Shown piece after piece: positions 40,767 through 49,855 of a DNA stretch of 64,000 bases. This stretch comes from an uncultured Oscillospiraceae bacterium. Lineage in GTDB: Bacteria > Bacillota_A > Clostridia > Oscillospirales > Acutalibacteraceae. The notes beneath the pieces were generated by a model, which was given only the letters and a program-made list of their open reading frames with translations, ran no database searches and was not told the DNA's origin. The DNA is taken from NCBI GenBank assembly GCA_910587995.1, contig CAJUNS010000009.1, positions 1 to 64,000 on the forward strand, given 5' to 3'. Position 1 is the stretch's first letter. Every line of letters begins with the position of its first letter. Made by a program: the position numbers and the translations under genes.

Positions 40767-41789
40767 ATGAGAATTTTAGTAACGGGCGGCGCGGGGTATA
40801 TTGGAAGCCACACGGTGGTTATCCTGCTGGAGCAGGGCCACCAGGTCTGCATTGTAGACAATCTCTCCAACAGCAAGAAGGCTTCCGTAGAACGGGTGAA
40901 GGAAATCACCGGCAAGGAGCCCAGTTTCTACGAATGCGATGTGCGGGACGAGGCCAAGCTGACGGAGGTCTTCCAAAAGGAGAATCCGGAGGCGGTCATC
41001 CATTTTGCCGGGCTCAAGGCTGTAGGCGAGTCCGTGGCCAAGCCTTTGGAGTACTATGACAACAACATCGGCTCCACTCTGGTGCTGCTCAAGGTGATGG
41101 AGGCCCAGGGGGTGAACAATATTATTTTCAGCTCCTCTGCCACCGTCTATGGCGAACCCGCCACAGTGCCCATCAAGGAGGACTTCCCCCTGCCCAGCAG
41201 CGCCAACTGCCCATATGGCAACACCAAGCTGATGATTGAGCACATCCTCACAGACTATGCCTATGCCCACAAGGAGTTCAGCGCGGTGCTGCTGCGGTAC
41301 TTCAACCCGGTGGGCGCCCATGAGAGCGGACTCATCGGCGAAGACCCCAACGGCATTCCCAACAACCTGGCTCCCTACATTGCCCAGACCGTGGTAGGCA
41401 AGCTGGAAAAAGTCCATGTCTTTGGCAATGACTATCCCACGCCTGATGGCACCGGCGTGCGGGACTATATCCATGTGGTGGATCTGGCCGGGGGACACGC
41501 GGCGGCATTGCAGCTCTTTCAGAAGGGCCCCTGCGGCTTGAAAATCTACAACCTGGGCACTGGCCGGGGCGCTTCCGTGCTGGAGATGATCGCGGCTTTC
41601 TCCAAAGCGGCGGGCAAAGAGATTCCCTATGTGATTGATCCCCGCCGTCCCGGAGACATCCCCGCCTGTTACGCCGACTGTTCTCTGGCCAAGGCGGAGC
41701 TGGGCTGGGAGGCCAAGAAGAGCGTGGACGACATGTGCGCCGACACCCTGCGCTGGCAGAGGATGAATCCCAATGGTTTTGAAGATTGA
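40767..41789 (+). CDS. galE: UDP-glucose 4-epimerase
   Basis: A 340-residue SDR-type epimerase that interconverts UDP-galactose and UDP-glucose in the Leloir pathway. The NAD motif is 'TGGAGYIGS' (6-14), the catalytic 'SSSATVYG' precedes the Tyr-x3-Lys in 'PYGNTKLMIE', and 'DGTGVRDYIHVVDLA' is the family signature. It is the first of a pair with a Maf-type gene that overlaps it by 17 bases. galK lies about 3.4 kb downstream in another unit. Confidence 0.97.
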   Translation: MRILVTGGAGYIGSHTVVILLEQGHQVCIVDNLSNSKKASVERVKEITGKEPSFYECDVRDEAKLTEVFQKENPEAVIHFAGLKAVGESVAKPLEYYDNNIGSTLVLLKVMEAQGVNNIIFSSSATVYGEPATVPIKEDFPLPSSANCPYGNTKLMIEHILTDYAYAHKEFSAVLLRYFNPVGAHESGLIGEDPNGIPNNLAPYIAQTVVGKLEKVHVFGNDYPTPDGTGVRDYIHVVDLAGGHAAALQLFQKGPCGLKIYNLGTGRGASVLEMIAAFSKAAGKEIPYVIDPRRPGDIPACYADCSLAKAELGWEAKKSVDDMCADTLRWQRMNPNGFED

Positions 41790-42345
41790 GGAAAGGGTGA
41801 TTCTGGCCTCCCAGTCTCCCAGCCGGAAAATGCTGCTGGAACAGGCTGGGGTCCAGCTGGAGGTGGTGGTTTCCGGGGTGGACGAGGACGTGCCCGGGTA
41901 CTTTACCCCCGAACAGACCGTGGAGGCGCTGGCCCAGCGAAAGGCCCGGGCTGTGGCGGCTCTGCGGCCCGGCGGGGCTGTCATCGGCGCGGATTCGGTG
42001 GTGAGCATTGATGGGCTGATCATCGGCAAACCGGCGGACGAAGAGGCGGCCAAGGCCACCCTGCGGCGGCTTTCCGGGCGCACCCACCGGCTCTGCACCG
42101 GCGTATGCCTCATGATGGGAGAAAAGGAACAGGTTTTCCACCAGGTGACAGAGGTGACCTTTTACCCGCTGTCTGAAGAGGAGATCGCGGAATATGTAGC
42201 CATGGGCGAATCCACCGGCCGGGCAGGCGGCTATGGCATCGAAGGCATTGGCGTGATGCTGGTAAAGGAGATCAAAGGGGATTACCCCAATATTGTGGGC
42301 CTGCCTGTGGCGGAGACCCTGCGGCGGCTGCGGGAGATGCTGTAG
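41773..42345 (+). CDS. maf: Maf-family nucleotide pyrophosphatase
   Basis: A 190-residue Maf protein, a house-cleaning enzyme that hydrolyses non-canonical or surplus nucleoside triphosphates and can arrest septum formation in Bacillus. The signature 'LASQSPSRKMLLEQAGV', 'GADSVVSIDGLIIGKP' and 'RAGGYGIEGIG' are seen; the usual GADT is GADS here. The start overlaps the end of galE by 17 bases. Confidence 0.94.
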   Translation: MVLKIEERVILASQSPSRKMLLEQAGVQLEVVVSGVDEDVPGYFTPEQTVEALAQRKARAVAALRPGGAVIGADSVVSIDGLIIGKPADEEAAKATLRRLSGRTHRLCTGVCLMMGEKEQVFHQVTEVTFYPLSEEEIAEYVAMGESTGRAGGYGIEGIGVMLVKEIKGDYPNIVGLPVAETLRRLREML

Positions 42346-42462
42346 CCCAACGGAAAGAGGCGCGGCCTGGGCAGGCTGTTTTCCGAGAGGCTGCCGCCCG
42401 CCGCTCCAATTTGCATGAACAAAAAACCACCCTCCGAGTAGTATAATTAGGGGGGTGGTGAA

Positions 42463-43104
42463 ATGCTATACATAAGAAAACCGCGGCCCTTTCCCCGGCG
42501 GTACCGGAAGGGGAAAGGCAGGCGCTGGGTCCTAGGGCTGGTTTTGCTGGCGGTGCTGGGAACCGTGGCCTGCTCGGAATGGGGCCTCAAGGGAATCTCG
42601 CCCGAGCTGACCCAGGAAGCGGCCCGGGGTTATGTGCTGGAACAGGTAGCTCAGGCGGTTGAGGAAGAGCTGGCCCAGGAGAAGGGCCCCTTTGTCACCG
42701 TGGAGCGGGATGGCCAGGGGCAGGTCTCGCTGGTCAGCGCCCAGCCGGAGCGGCTGAACCAGCTGCGGGCCGGGATCATGGAGCGTCTGGGCAAGGCCCT
42801 TCGAGGCCGGGCCACGGTTTATGTGCCGGCAGGCAGCCTGACGGGCGTGGGTCTTTTAAACGGCCGGGGCTTCCCAGTGCCCATCACCTTGGGGCTGGAA
42901 GGCTCGGCAGAGGTGGAGTTTTCCACCGAGCTGCTCAGCGCCGGAGTGAATCAGACCTGCCACCGGCTGGTGATGACTGTGCGGGCCCGGGCCTTTTCCC
43001 AGTCCCAGCGCTTTGAGACCTCGGTGGAGGCGGAGACCGGTACCGTGCTGGCCGAAACCATGGTGGTAGGTCAGGTGCCGGAGGTCAGCGTGGCTAAGGG
43101 CTGA
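42463..43104 (+). CDS. yunB: Sporulation protein YunB
   Basis: A 213-residue membrane-anchored protein with one N-terminal helix (about 24-44) and an extracytoplasmic domain including 'GRATVYVPAGSLTGVGLLNGRG' and 'VNQTCHRLVMTVRARA', the features of YunB, a sigma-E-controlled sporulation protein of unknown biochemistry. An imperfect hairpin (ACCACCCTCC with GGGGGGTGGT, about 42427-42460) covers its ribosome site. No clear sigma-E promoter could be assigned. Confidence 0.88.
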   Translation: MLYIRKPRPFPRRYRKGKGRRWVLGLVLLAVLGTVACSEWGLKGISPELTQEAARGYVLEQVAQAVEEELAQEKGPFVTVERDGQGQVSLVSAQPERLNQLRAGIMERLGKALRGRATVYVPAGSLTGVGLLNGRGFPVPITLGLEGSAEVEFSTELLSAGVNQTCHRLVMTVRARAFSQSQRFETSVEAETGTVLAETMVVGQVPEVSVAKG

Positions 43105-43139
43105 GGGGTACCAACCAGAATGATAAAGCAGAGGTAGCT

Positions 43140-45194
43140 ATGGACAAAAAAGCAGCGGAGCAGGAAATTAGGACCCTGCGGGAGCAGATTCAGTATCACA
43201 ACCAAAAGTACTACACGGAGGACGCGCCGGAAATCAGCGACTTTACCTACGACCAACTTTACCGCCGGCTGGAGGAGCTGGAAGCCGCCTTTCCCCAGCT
43301 GGCGGAGGCGGACTCGCCCACCCAGAAAATCGGCGGAGCGGTGTACAATACCTTCGCCCCGGTGGAGCATCCCGTGCCGCTGGAAAGCCTCCACGACTCC
43401 TTCTCGGAAGAGGAGCTGCGGGACTTTGACCGCCGGGTGCGGGAGGCGGTAGGTTCCGTGGAGTATGTGGTGGAGCCCAAATTTGACGGCCTCTCCGTGG
43501 CCTTGGAATATGTGGACGGAGTGTTTACCCGGGGCTCCACCCGGGGTGATGGCATGACCGGCGAGGACGTGACGGAAAACATCCGGACCATCCGCACAGT
43601 GCCCAAAACCCTGACCCGGCCCGTGCCCTTTTTGGAGGTCCGGGGAGAGGTCTATCTGTCCGATTCCAGCTTCCGCCGCCTGTGCGAGCGTCAGGAGCTT
43701 CTGGAAGAGAAGCCCTTCAAAAATCCCCGCAACGCCGCAGCGGGTTCCCTGCGGCAGAAGGACCCCCGCATTACCGCTGGGCGGGAGCTGGACATTTTTG
43801 TGTTTAACGTCCAGCGGGCGGAGGGTCTGGAACTCTCCCGCCACGACCAGGCATTGGAGCTGCTGCGGAAGCTGGGCTTCGCGGTGACGGAAGCGTATTT
43901 CAAGTCCGGCGACATGGAGGAAATCGTCCGCTACATTCAGGAAATCGGCGAGAAGCGAGGCGGGTTTGATTTTCCCATTGATGGCGCGGTGGTCAAGGTC
44001 AACGACTTTGCCCAGCGGGAAGAGCTGGGCAGCACCGCCAAATTCCCCCGCTGGGCCGAGGCCTTCAAATACCCGCCGGAGGAGAAGGAGACCACCCTGC
44101 TGGATATTGAGGTCAATGTGGGCCGCACCGGCGTGCTGACCCCCACCGGGGTTTTCCAGCCGGTCACCTTGGCGGGCACCACCGTCAGCCGGGCCACCCT
44201 GCACAATCAGGACTTCATCGATGAAAAGCAGGTCCGGGTGGGCTCCCGGGTGGTTCTGCGCAAGGCCGGGGAGATTATTCCCGAAGTGGTGCGGGTGATT
44301 TCCAGCCCCGAGGGGGCGGAGCCCTTCCGCCTGCCGGAGGCCTGTCCCTCCTGCGGCGCGCCGGTGGTCCGGCCTGAGGGGGAGGCGGCGGCCCGCTGCA
44401 CCAATCCCCAGTGCCCGGCCCAGCTGCTACGGCATCTCATTCACTTTGCCAGCCGGGACGCCATGGACATTGACGGCCTGGGCCCCGCGCTGCTGGAACA
44501 GCTTACCGGCCAGGGCTTGGTAAAATCTCCCGCCGACCTGTATGAACTGACCCAGGACCAGCTGGCGGGCTTGGAGCGCTTTGGTCAGAAGAGCGCCGCC
44601 AATCTGCTGGAAGCCCTGGAAAATTCCAAACAGAACGACCTGTACCGGCTGGTGTTCGCCTTAGGCATTCCCCACATTGGGGCAAAAGTGGCCCAGCTGC
44701 TGTGCGGGGCTTTGCCCAGCATGGAGGAACTCATGGACGCCGGGGAGGAAGTCCACCGTCTTTACACCAGCGGGGAAGAGGAAAAGGAGACCAAGAAAAA
44801 AATTGCCGCAAGCCGCTTAGCCGCTATCGATGGCATTGGCTATGATATGGCGGTCTCGGTGGCGGTGTTTTTCGCCAATGAGGGAGCGCGGGCCCTGGTG
44901 GCCCGGCTGGCGGCCTTGGGACTCAATATGCGGGCCCATGCGCGCCCCATCCAGGGGGACGCTTTTGCCGGGAAGACCTTTGTTCTAACCGGCACGCTGC
45001 CCACCATGAGCCGTAAAGAGGCCACGGAGCTGATTCAAAAGCATGGCGGCAAGGTGACCGGCTCTGTGAGCAAAAAAACCAGTTACCTGCTGGCTGGGGC
45101 AGACCCGGGCAGCAAACTGGACAAAGCCAACGCCTTAGCCGTGCCAGTGCTGGGCGAAGAGGAGCTGCTGGCCCTGCTGGGGGAGACCAGCTAA
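43140..45194 (+). CDS. ligA: NAD-dependent DNA ligase
   Basis: A 684-residue LigA that seals nicks in replication and repair. In order: the Ia domain, the adenylation domain with the catalytic Lys114 ('EPKFDGLSVAL'), the OB fold, a Cys4 zinc finger ('CPSCGAP' and 'CTNPQCPAQL'), helix-hairpin-helix repeats, and a C-terminal BRCT domain (about 605-680). Length is typical and all motifs are present. It starts 35 bases after yunB. Confidence 0.97.
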   Translation: MDKKAAEQEIRTLREQIQYHNQKYYTEDAPEISDFTYDQLYRRLEELEAAFPQLAEADSPTQKIGGAVYNTFAPVEHPVPLESLHDSFSEEELRDFDRRVREAVGSVEYVVEPKFDGLSVALEYVDGVFTRGSTRGDGMTGEDVTENIRTIRTVPKTLTRPVPFLEVRGEVYLSDSSFRRLCERQELLEEKPFKNPRNAAAGSLRQKDPRITAGRELDIFVFNVQRAEGLELSRHDQALELLRKLGFAVTEAYFKSGDMEEIVRYIQEIGEKRGGFDFPIDGAVVKVNDFAQREELGSTAKFPRWAEAFKYPPEEKETTLLDIEVNVGRTGVLTPTGVFQPVTLAGTTVSRATLHNQDFIDEKQVRVGSRVVLRKAGEIIPEVVRVISSPEGAEPFRLPEACPSCGAPVVRPEGEAAARCTNPQCPAQLLRHLIHFASRDAMDIDGLGPALLEQLTGQGLVKSPADLYELTQDQLAGLERFGQKSAANLLEALENSKQNDLYRLVFALGIPHIGAKVAQLLCGALPSMEELMDAGEEVHRLYTSGEEEKETKKKIAASRLAAIDGIGYDMAVSVAVFFANEGARALVARLAALGLNMRAHARPIQGDAFAGKTFVLTGTLPTMSRKEATELIQKHGGKVTGSVSKKTSYLLAGADPGSKLDKANALAVPVLGEEELLALLGETS

Positions 45195-45218
45195 CAGAAG
45201 AAAGATAAGGTGAAAGCT

Positions 45219-46454
45219 ATGACAATAAGTATGAAAGATTTGTATGGCGGCGCTTGGGAGGAACAGGCGCGGCGGTATGAAAAAATCCGCGAAGGATTCG
45301 TAGAGACCTTTGGAGACGATGCCGGAGCGGCCTTTTACAGCGCCCCTGGGCGTACGGAAATTGGCGGCAACCACACGGACCACAACCACGGCCGGGTACT
45401 GGCTGGCTCCATTGACCTGGACATTGTGGGCATGGCCCGCAAGACGGAAGATGGCGTGGCCAAGCTCCGCTCTGTGGAGTACCCCCGCATGGACACAGTG
45501 GAGCTCACTCAGCTGGAGCCGCGCAAGGAAAACAGCGGCTCACAGGCCATCATCCGGGGCGTGCTGGCCCGGTGCAAGGAGCTGGGGTATCAGGTGGGCG
45601 GCTTTGAGTGCTACACCCAGACCCGGGTGCTGAAGGGCTCGGGCCTGTCCAGTTCGGCGGCCTTTGAAATTTTGGTGGTGACAGTGGTCAGCCATCTGTA
45701 TAACGATGGGAAAATTGACCCGGTCGAGGCGGCCAAAATCGCTCAATATGCAGAAAATGTCTACTTCGGCAAGCCCTCTGGGCTTTTGGACCAGATGGCG
45801 GCTTCCGTGGGCAGTGTCACGGCCATGGACTTCGGCGACCCGGCCAAGCCTATCATCGAGCAGGTGAGCTTTGACCTAAACGCCTACGGCCACGCTCTGT
45901 GTGTGGTGGACACCGGCGGCAACCACGCGGACCTGACTCCGGACTATGCGGCGGTGCCCCAGGAGATGAAAGCCGTGGCAAAGCACTTCGGCAAGGAATT
46001 TCTCCGGGAGGTGGACGAGCGGGACTTCTACGGCAGCTTGGCCCAGCTTCGCAAGGCGGTGGGCGACCGGGCTGTTCTGCGGGCCATGCACTTCTTTGAC
46101 GATGACCGGTTGGCCCACCAAGAGGCTGAAGCCTTAAAGCGGGGCGGCTTCCAGGAATTCTTGAAAATGGTGGACCAGTCGGGCAAATCCTCCCAGACCC
46201 GGCTGCAGAACGTGTATTCCCCCGCCCACCCGGAGGAACAGGGGATTTCCCTGGCCTTGACCATCTCCGCGTTCTATCTCCAGGGCCGGGGAGCCTGCCG
46301 GGTTCACGGCGGCGGCTTCGCGGGGACCATCCAGGCCTATGTGCCTTTTGACCTGCTGGACAGCTACCGGGAGGGGATGGAGCGCGTGTTCGGCAAGGGC
46401 AGCTGCTATGTGCTTACCATCCGGGGCTGCGGCGGCGTAAAGGTGGAGCTGTAG
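45219..46454 (+). CDS. galK: Galactokinase
   Basis: A 411-residue GHMP kinase that phosphorylates galactose at C1. The galactokinase signature 'GRTEIGGNHTDHNHG' (about 44-58), the ATP loop 'KGSGLSSSAAFE' and the C-terminal 'VHGGGFAGTIQAY' are all present. The ATG at 45219 follows AAGGTG; an in-frame GTG three codons earlier is less likely. It lies 24 bases after ligA. galT was not found in the window. Confidence 0.95.
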   Translation: MTISMKDLYGGAWEEQARRYEKIREGFVETFGDDAGAAFYSAPGRTEIGGNHTDHNHGRVLAGSIDLDIVGMARKTEDGVAKLRSVEYPRMDTVELTQLEPRKENSGSQAIIRGVLARCKELGYQVGGFECYTQTRVLKGSGLSSSAAFEILVVTVVSHLYNDGKIDPVEAAKIAQYAENVYFGKPSGLLDQMAASVGSVTAMDFGDPAKPIIEQVSFDLNAYGHALCVVDTGGNHADLTPDYAAVPQEMKAVAKHFGKEFLREVDERDFYGSLAQLRKAVGDRAVLRAMHFFDDDRLAHQEAEALKRGGFQEFLKMVDQSGKSSQTRLQNVYSPAHPEEQGISLALTISAFYLQGRGACRVHGGGFAGTIQAYVPFDLLDSYREGMERVFGKGSCYVLTIRGCGGVKVEL

Positions 46455-46573
46455 GAAACCCACTCGAATATTTGTGGAACCCAATGCTAAACCAGTCGCG
46501 AATCTACTCTCCCAGGAAGAACTCCCAGCCGGTTTATGCCATTGCACAAATTACATAAAGCACAGCACAAAGA

Positions 46574-46601
46574 AGAGGGCTCGCCTTGCGGCGGGCCCTC
46601 T
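46574..46601 (+). terminator. Hairpin after galK, probable terminator
   Basis: A 12-bp stem with one mismatch, AGAGGGCTCGCC (46574-46585) with GGCGGGCCCTCT (46590-46601), around a TTGC loop. There is no clear T run, so termination may be partial. Confidence 0.5.
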
Positions 46602-46676
46602 CTTATGGGCAAGGGACATTAGGGCGGCACATTAACTTGAGGCAAAAATCAAAAAAAGCCGCCCCGGCCTTGCCAC

Positions 46677-46704
46677 TTGACAAAGCCGGAGCGTATGGTA
46701 TAAT
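46677..46704 (+). promoter_or_regulatory. Promoter of the methyltransferase gene
   Basis: Consensus TTGACA (46677-46682) and TATAAT (46699-46704) with 16 bases between. The leader of about 110 bases carries two palindromes. Confidence 0.82.
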
Positions 46705-46716
46705 AGCCCTGATACC

Positions 46717-46761
46717 AAAAGAGGGATCCCTCTTTTATGCCGTTCCAGCAGGGAACGGCAT
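46717..46761 (+). repeat. Two adjacent perfect palindromes in a leader
   Basis: AAAAGAGGGATCCCTCTTTT (46717-46736) is followed without a gap by ATGCCGTTCC...GGGAACGGCAT (46737-46761). They directly follow the promoter, so they would form two hairpins at the mRNA 5' end. The first resembles the AAAAGAGG hairpin of the repeat at 11655-11770. Confidence 0.6.
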
Positions 46762-46821
46762 AATCCCCCTCTGAAGGCAAAGACTGGAACAGGAGAGCGC
46801 CGCAGACAGGAGGAGCAGGCT

Positions 46822-47691
46822 ATGCGCATTGCCACACAGATCATCAAGCTTACCAATAAAATATTCCCCCAGGTGCCCCACCCCTTCAACCTGCAGAACG
46901 AGGGCCGGGAAACCTATGCCCAGTGGCAGTACCGCAAGGGCGGGGACACCATAAAATTTTTCCTGGAGGCCTGCACAGCGGAGGAAATGTTCCGGGACAA
47001 GCTGGTGCTGGATATGGGCTGCGGCGCGGCAGGGAAAAGCCTTTATTATTGCTCCCTGGGCGCAAAGCATGTCACAGGGGTGGACGTGGTGGAGCACTAT
47101 GAAGAAGAGGCAAATGCCCTGGCGGAGCAGTTGGGCTATAAGGACAGGTTTACCTTTATCAGGGCCTCCGCTTTCAGCCTGCCCTTTGCAGACGGCTCCT
47201 TTGACACGATTATCATGAATGACTTTATGGAGCATGTATCCGACCCGGAGCGCACCCTGCGGGAGGCTATGCGGCTTATAAGCCCCCAGGGAGCCATTTA
47301 TATCAACTTCCCGCCCTATTTCCATCCTACCGGGGCGCACCTCAGCGATGTGATAAACATGCCCTGGGTGCATCTGTTTTTTACGGAAAAGATGCTGGTG
47401 AACGCCTATAAAGAACTGGTAAAGGGAATGCCCGACGAGAAAGAACGGCTCTCCCTGCGTATTTCCCAAAAGGAAAACGGGGACGAATATTTCGGGTATA
47501 TCAACAAGATGACCTTGAAAAAGTTTAAGGGCATCCTCCGGAATCTGGGGGTTGAGCCCTTCTATTACCGGGAAGCGCCCCTGCGCCCCTGGATGGCCCT
47601 TTTGGCAAAGCTGCCCCTTTTGAAAGAGACGTTCGTGAAAATGGGGGTATGTATCATTAAAAAGCCTCTTGCCCCAGCGCATAAGGTATAG
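46822..47691 (+). CDS. Class I SAM-dependent methyltransferase
   Basis: A 289-residue methyltransferase. The SAM-binding motif is 'LVLDMGCGAAGKSLYY' (about 61-76); 'VTGVDVVEHYEEEA' follows as the ribose-binding acidic loop and 'FDTIIMNDFMEHVSDPERTLREAMRLI' as the post-motif region of the UbiE/Methyltransf_11 group. Substrate is unknown. Several membrane-like 'FFTEKMLVNAYKEL' helices in the C-terminal half suggest a lipid or glycan target, which is speculative. The start follows AGGAGG. It stands alone between a strong promoter and terminator. Confidence 0.88.
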   Translation: MRIATQIIKLTNKIFPQVPHPFNLQNEGRETYAQWQYRKGGDTIKFFLEACTAEEMFRDKLVLDMGCGAAGKSLYYCSLGAKHVTGVDVVEHYEEEANALAEQLGYKDRFTFIRASAFSLPFADGSFDTIIMNDFMEHVSDPERTLREAMRLISPQGAIYINFPPYFHPTGAHLSDVINMPWVHLFFTEKMLVNAYKELVKGMPDEKERLSLRISQKENGDEYFGYINKMTLKKFKGILRNLGVEPFYYREAPLRPWMALLAKLPLLKETFVKMGVCIIKKPLAPAHKV

Positions 47692-47803
47692 AGCGCTTTT
47701 AAAAAGGGCGGGTTCAAGGGAAAGTCCTAGCGGCTACATAATAAGAAGATGCTCCACAGAGTGGCATTCATCTATCCGGTTCAGCGGACATAGGAACAGG
47801 AAA

Positions 47804-47862
47804 AAATGGCATGCAAAAGCGGCTTATCACAGCTTTTGCATGCCATTTCTTTTGTGCTTTTG
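47804..47862. terminator. Strong bidirectional terminator
   Basis: A perfect 17-bp stem, AAATGGCATGCAAAAGC (47804-47820) with GCTTTTGCATGCCATTT (47832-47848), has A and T runs on either side. It separates the methyltransferase gene from the convergent membrane-protein gene. Confidence 0.88.
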
Positions 47863-47872
47863 CCGGTGCTTT

Positions 47873-48664
47873 TTATTTTCGCCATCCGGCCATCCAGCGG
47901 GTGAAAAAATTCTTTCCATACCGGGCCCAAAACGTACCAGCCAGCTTTGCAAAAGGCATAGCCGCTCCGCAAATTCCGCCGCACAACAGCGCCAGATCCT
48001 GTGCCGGAAAAACCAAGCCAGAGGGCGGGGGCCAGCAAAGTCTGGGGAGCAGATAGGCCAGAAGAGGCGCAAACCAAAGATTCCGCCAGCGGAGCACCGC
48101 TTGCCAGCGCGCCCCAGCCCAAAGGCCCAGCCCTACTCCCAGCGCGGGGAAAAACAACAGCCACAAGGTGGGCTCCGCCGCTGAAGGAAGCAGGTGGGAC
48201 AGGGGGTAAAAAATCAGCAGGCAAAGGGGCGCGGCCAGCAGAGCGGCTGCCCGGGGGAAAGGCCCCGTCCGCCGCCACAAAAGCAGGGAGAGCCCCATGC
48301 TGGCGGCTCCCAGAGCCAGATAGAGCAGGAAGGGGAGAAAATAGACCCCTGGGCTGCGCAGGGCAATAGCTGGCCGGTTGAGCAGCATGGCCAGAGACTC
48401 CACCCCAGGGGGAATCAGCGGTACAAACCAAGCCCGCCGGACCCAGCGTCCCCCCAGGAAGCCGGTGCAAACCGACAGCAGAGGCAGATAAAAAAAGTGG
48501 GTGACCGTCTGGTAAAACAGAGAGTTTTCTCCCGGCGGCGCGGGACAGAACCAAAGACCGCACAAAAGCAGAGTGGCAACGCAGGTGTAATAGATCAACG
48601 GCAGAGGGGGCGCCAGCAGGGCCGCAGCCGCCTTCCGCCAGCCTTCGGGGAGGCGGAGCACCAT
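47873..48664 (-). CDS. Unidentified polytopic membrane protein, 263 aa
   Basis: A 263-residue protein with about seven hydrophobic helices and short polar loops; the most conserved-looking stretch is 'FFYLPLLSVCTGFLGGRWVR'. I do not recognise the family. A competing open frame on the same strand (47781-48563) is rejected because it lacks a start site and alternates with this one. It starts just after the sugar-kinase stop; a TTG at 48670 overlapping that stop is an alternative start. The pair is probably co-transcribed. Confidence 0.65.
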   Translation of the reverse strand: MVLRLPEGWRKAAAALLAPPLPLIYYTCVATLLLCGLWFCPAPPGENSLFYQTVTHFFYLPLLSVCTGFLGGRWVRRAWFVPLIPPGVESLAMLLNRPAIALRSPGVYFLPFLLYLALGAASMGLSLLLWRRTGPFPRAAALLAAPLCLLIFYPLSHLLPSAAEPTLWLLFFPALGVGLGLWAGARWQAVLRWRNLWFAPLLAYLLPRLCWPPPSGLVFPAQDLALLCGGICGAAMPFAKLAGTFWARYGKNFFTRWMAGWRK

Positions 48665-48666
48665 GC

Positions 48667-49749
48667 TCAACCCTGGGCGGCTTCCCGCACGATGCGGCCC
48701 ATCTCCTCCCGCTGCCGCTCCATCTGCTCCACTAAACAGAACTGGTTGCGGGCCCGGTCCAGGTTGTGCTGGGGATGCGCGGTGCGGAAATACACATCGC
48801 CATTGAGATAGTCGGTCAAAAAGCGAACGCCCACCTCAAAGGTCATGGCCCAGGCCCCATCGGGCAGGGTGTCCAGCTCGGTGGGGGTCAGGGCGGCTCC
48901 GGCGGCGGACACGAAGCCTTGGGTGTAAGCCCGGTACAGGTCCAGGTCAAAGCGCACCTTGCTCAGGTCGGTCTCATCCTCGGCGGCGGTGGAGGCCCCA
49001 GCCCGGATGGAGTCCCCAAAATCAAAAGCGGTCAGGCCGGGCATTACCGTGTCTAAGTCGATGACGCACACAGCCTTTTTGGTCTCGTCGTCAAAGAGAA
49101 TGTTGCTCATTTTTGTGTCGTTGTGGGTGACGCGCAACGGGAGCTTGCCCTCTGCCAGCAGGCTGGTGAGCAGTCCCGCCCGCTCTTCCCGGGCCATGGC
49201 AAAGTCCAGCTCGGCCCGCACTTCAGCCAAGCGGCCTTTGGGGGCGGCGGCCACAGCGGCTTTCAGCTGCTCCATGCGCGCCGGGGTGTTGTGAAAATTC
49301 GGGATGATCTCACGCAACGTGGCGGCAGGGTACCCGGCCAGCATGGCCTGGAACTCCCCAAAGGCCCGGCCCGCCTCTTGGAGCATCTGAGGGCTGTCCG
49401 GGGTCTCATAGGAGGCGGCGTTCACAATGTTCCGGGTGCAGCGCCAAAACTCCCCTTCAGGGCTGATATAGGCGGGAGCGCCTTGGGTGGTGAGCACCAC
49501 CTGCAAAATCTCCCGGTTGGGGTCGCCGCCTCGGGCCAGAACCTTTTCCCGCAAAAACTGGCTGACGCCCAGCATGTTGTCCATAATATGCTCTGGGTGG
49601 GGGAACACAAAACGGTTGATCCGCTGAAGCACGAATTTTTCTCCGGCCAGGTAGGTGTCGTTGATGTGCCCGCCGTGAAGGACCTGGATGGCAGTGTCGG
49701 GCGCCAGGCCGAAAGCGGCCAAAACATGGACAGGGACGGTTTGAGACAT
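48667..49749 (-). CDS. NahK-like phosphotransferase (sugar 1-kinase)
   Basis: A 360-residue member of the APH kinase fold, closest by motif to N-acetylhexosamine 1-kinases and related enzymes: 'LHGGHINDTYLAGEKFVLQRIN' for ATP, 'LRVTHNDTKMSNILFDDETK' as the catalytic loop (Asp in HND) and 'VIDLDTVMPGLTAFDFGD' as the metal-binding loop. Such kinases phosphorylate GlcNAc or GalNAc at C1 for salvage. The ATG at 49749 is set by AGGAG seven bases upstream. galE and galK nearby fit a galactose/hexosamine salvage role. Confidence 0.82.
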   Translation of the reverse strand: MSQTVPVHVLAAFGLAPDTAIQVLHGGHINDTYLAGEKFVLQRINRFVFPHPEHIMDNMLGVSQFLREKVLARGGDPNREILQVVLTTQGAPAYISPEGEFWRCTRNIVNAASYETPDSPQMLQEAGRAFGEFQAMLAGYPAATLREIIPNFHNTPARMEQLKAAVAAAPKGRLAEVRAELDFAMAREERAGLLTSLLAEGKLPLRVTHNDTKMSNILFDDETKKAVCVIDLDTVMPGLTAFDFGDSIRAGASTAAEDETDLSKVRFDLDLYRAYTQGFVSAAGAALTPTELDTLPDGAWAMTFEVGVRFLTDYLNGDVYFRTAHPQHNLDRARNQFCLVEQMERQREEMGRIVREAAQG

Positions 49750-49855
49750 GGGTATCACTCCTATAGTATTTTTCAGTATGATAAGGAATCGTATGGTAAA
49801 AAGCTATGCTTGGCTGGGTTTAAGGATGATGGAGGCAGAACCTTTTTTGCCAGAA

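Larger units (their letters stand above)
46455..46821. other. Gap between galK and the methyltransferase gene
   Basis: This 367-base stretch holds a GC-rich hairpin, a promoter at 46677-46704 and two adjacent palindromes at 46717-46761. No gene is seen. Confidence 0.6.

Noticed and set aside
47781..48563. 260-codon frame overlapping the 263-aa membrane protein on the same strand
   Set aside because: It runs through the strong terminator at 47804-47862 and lacks a start signal, while the other frame has coherent membrane helices and starts right after the upstream gene.
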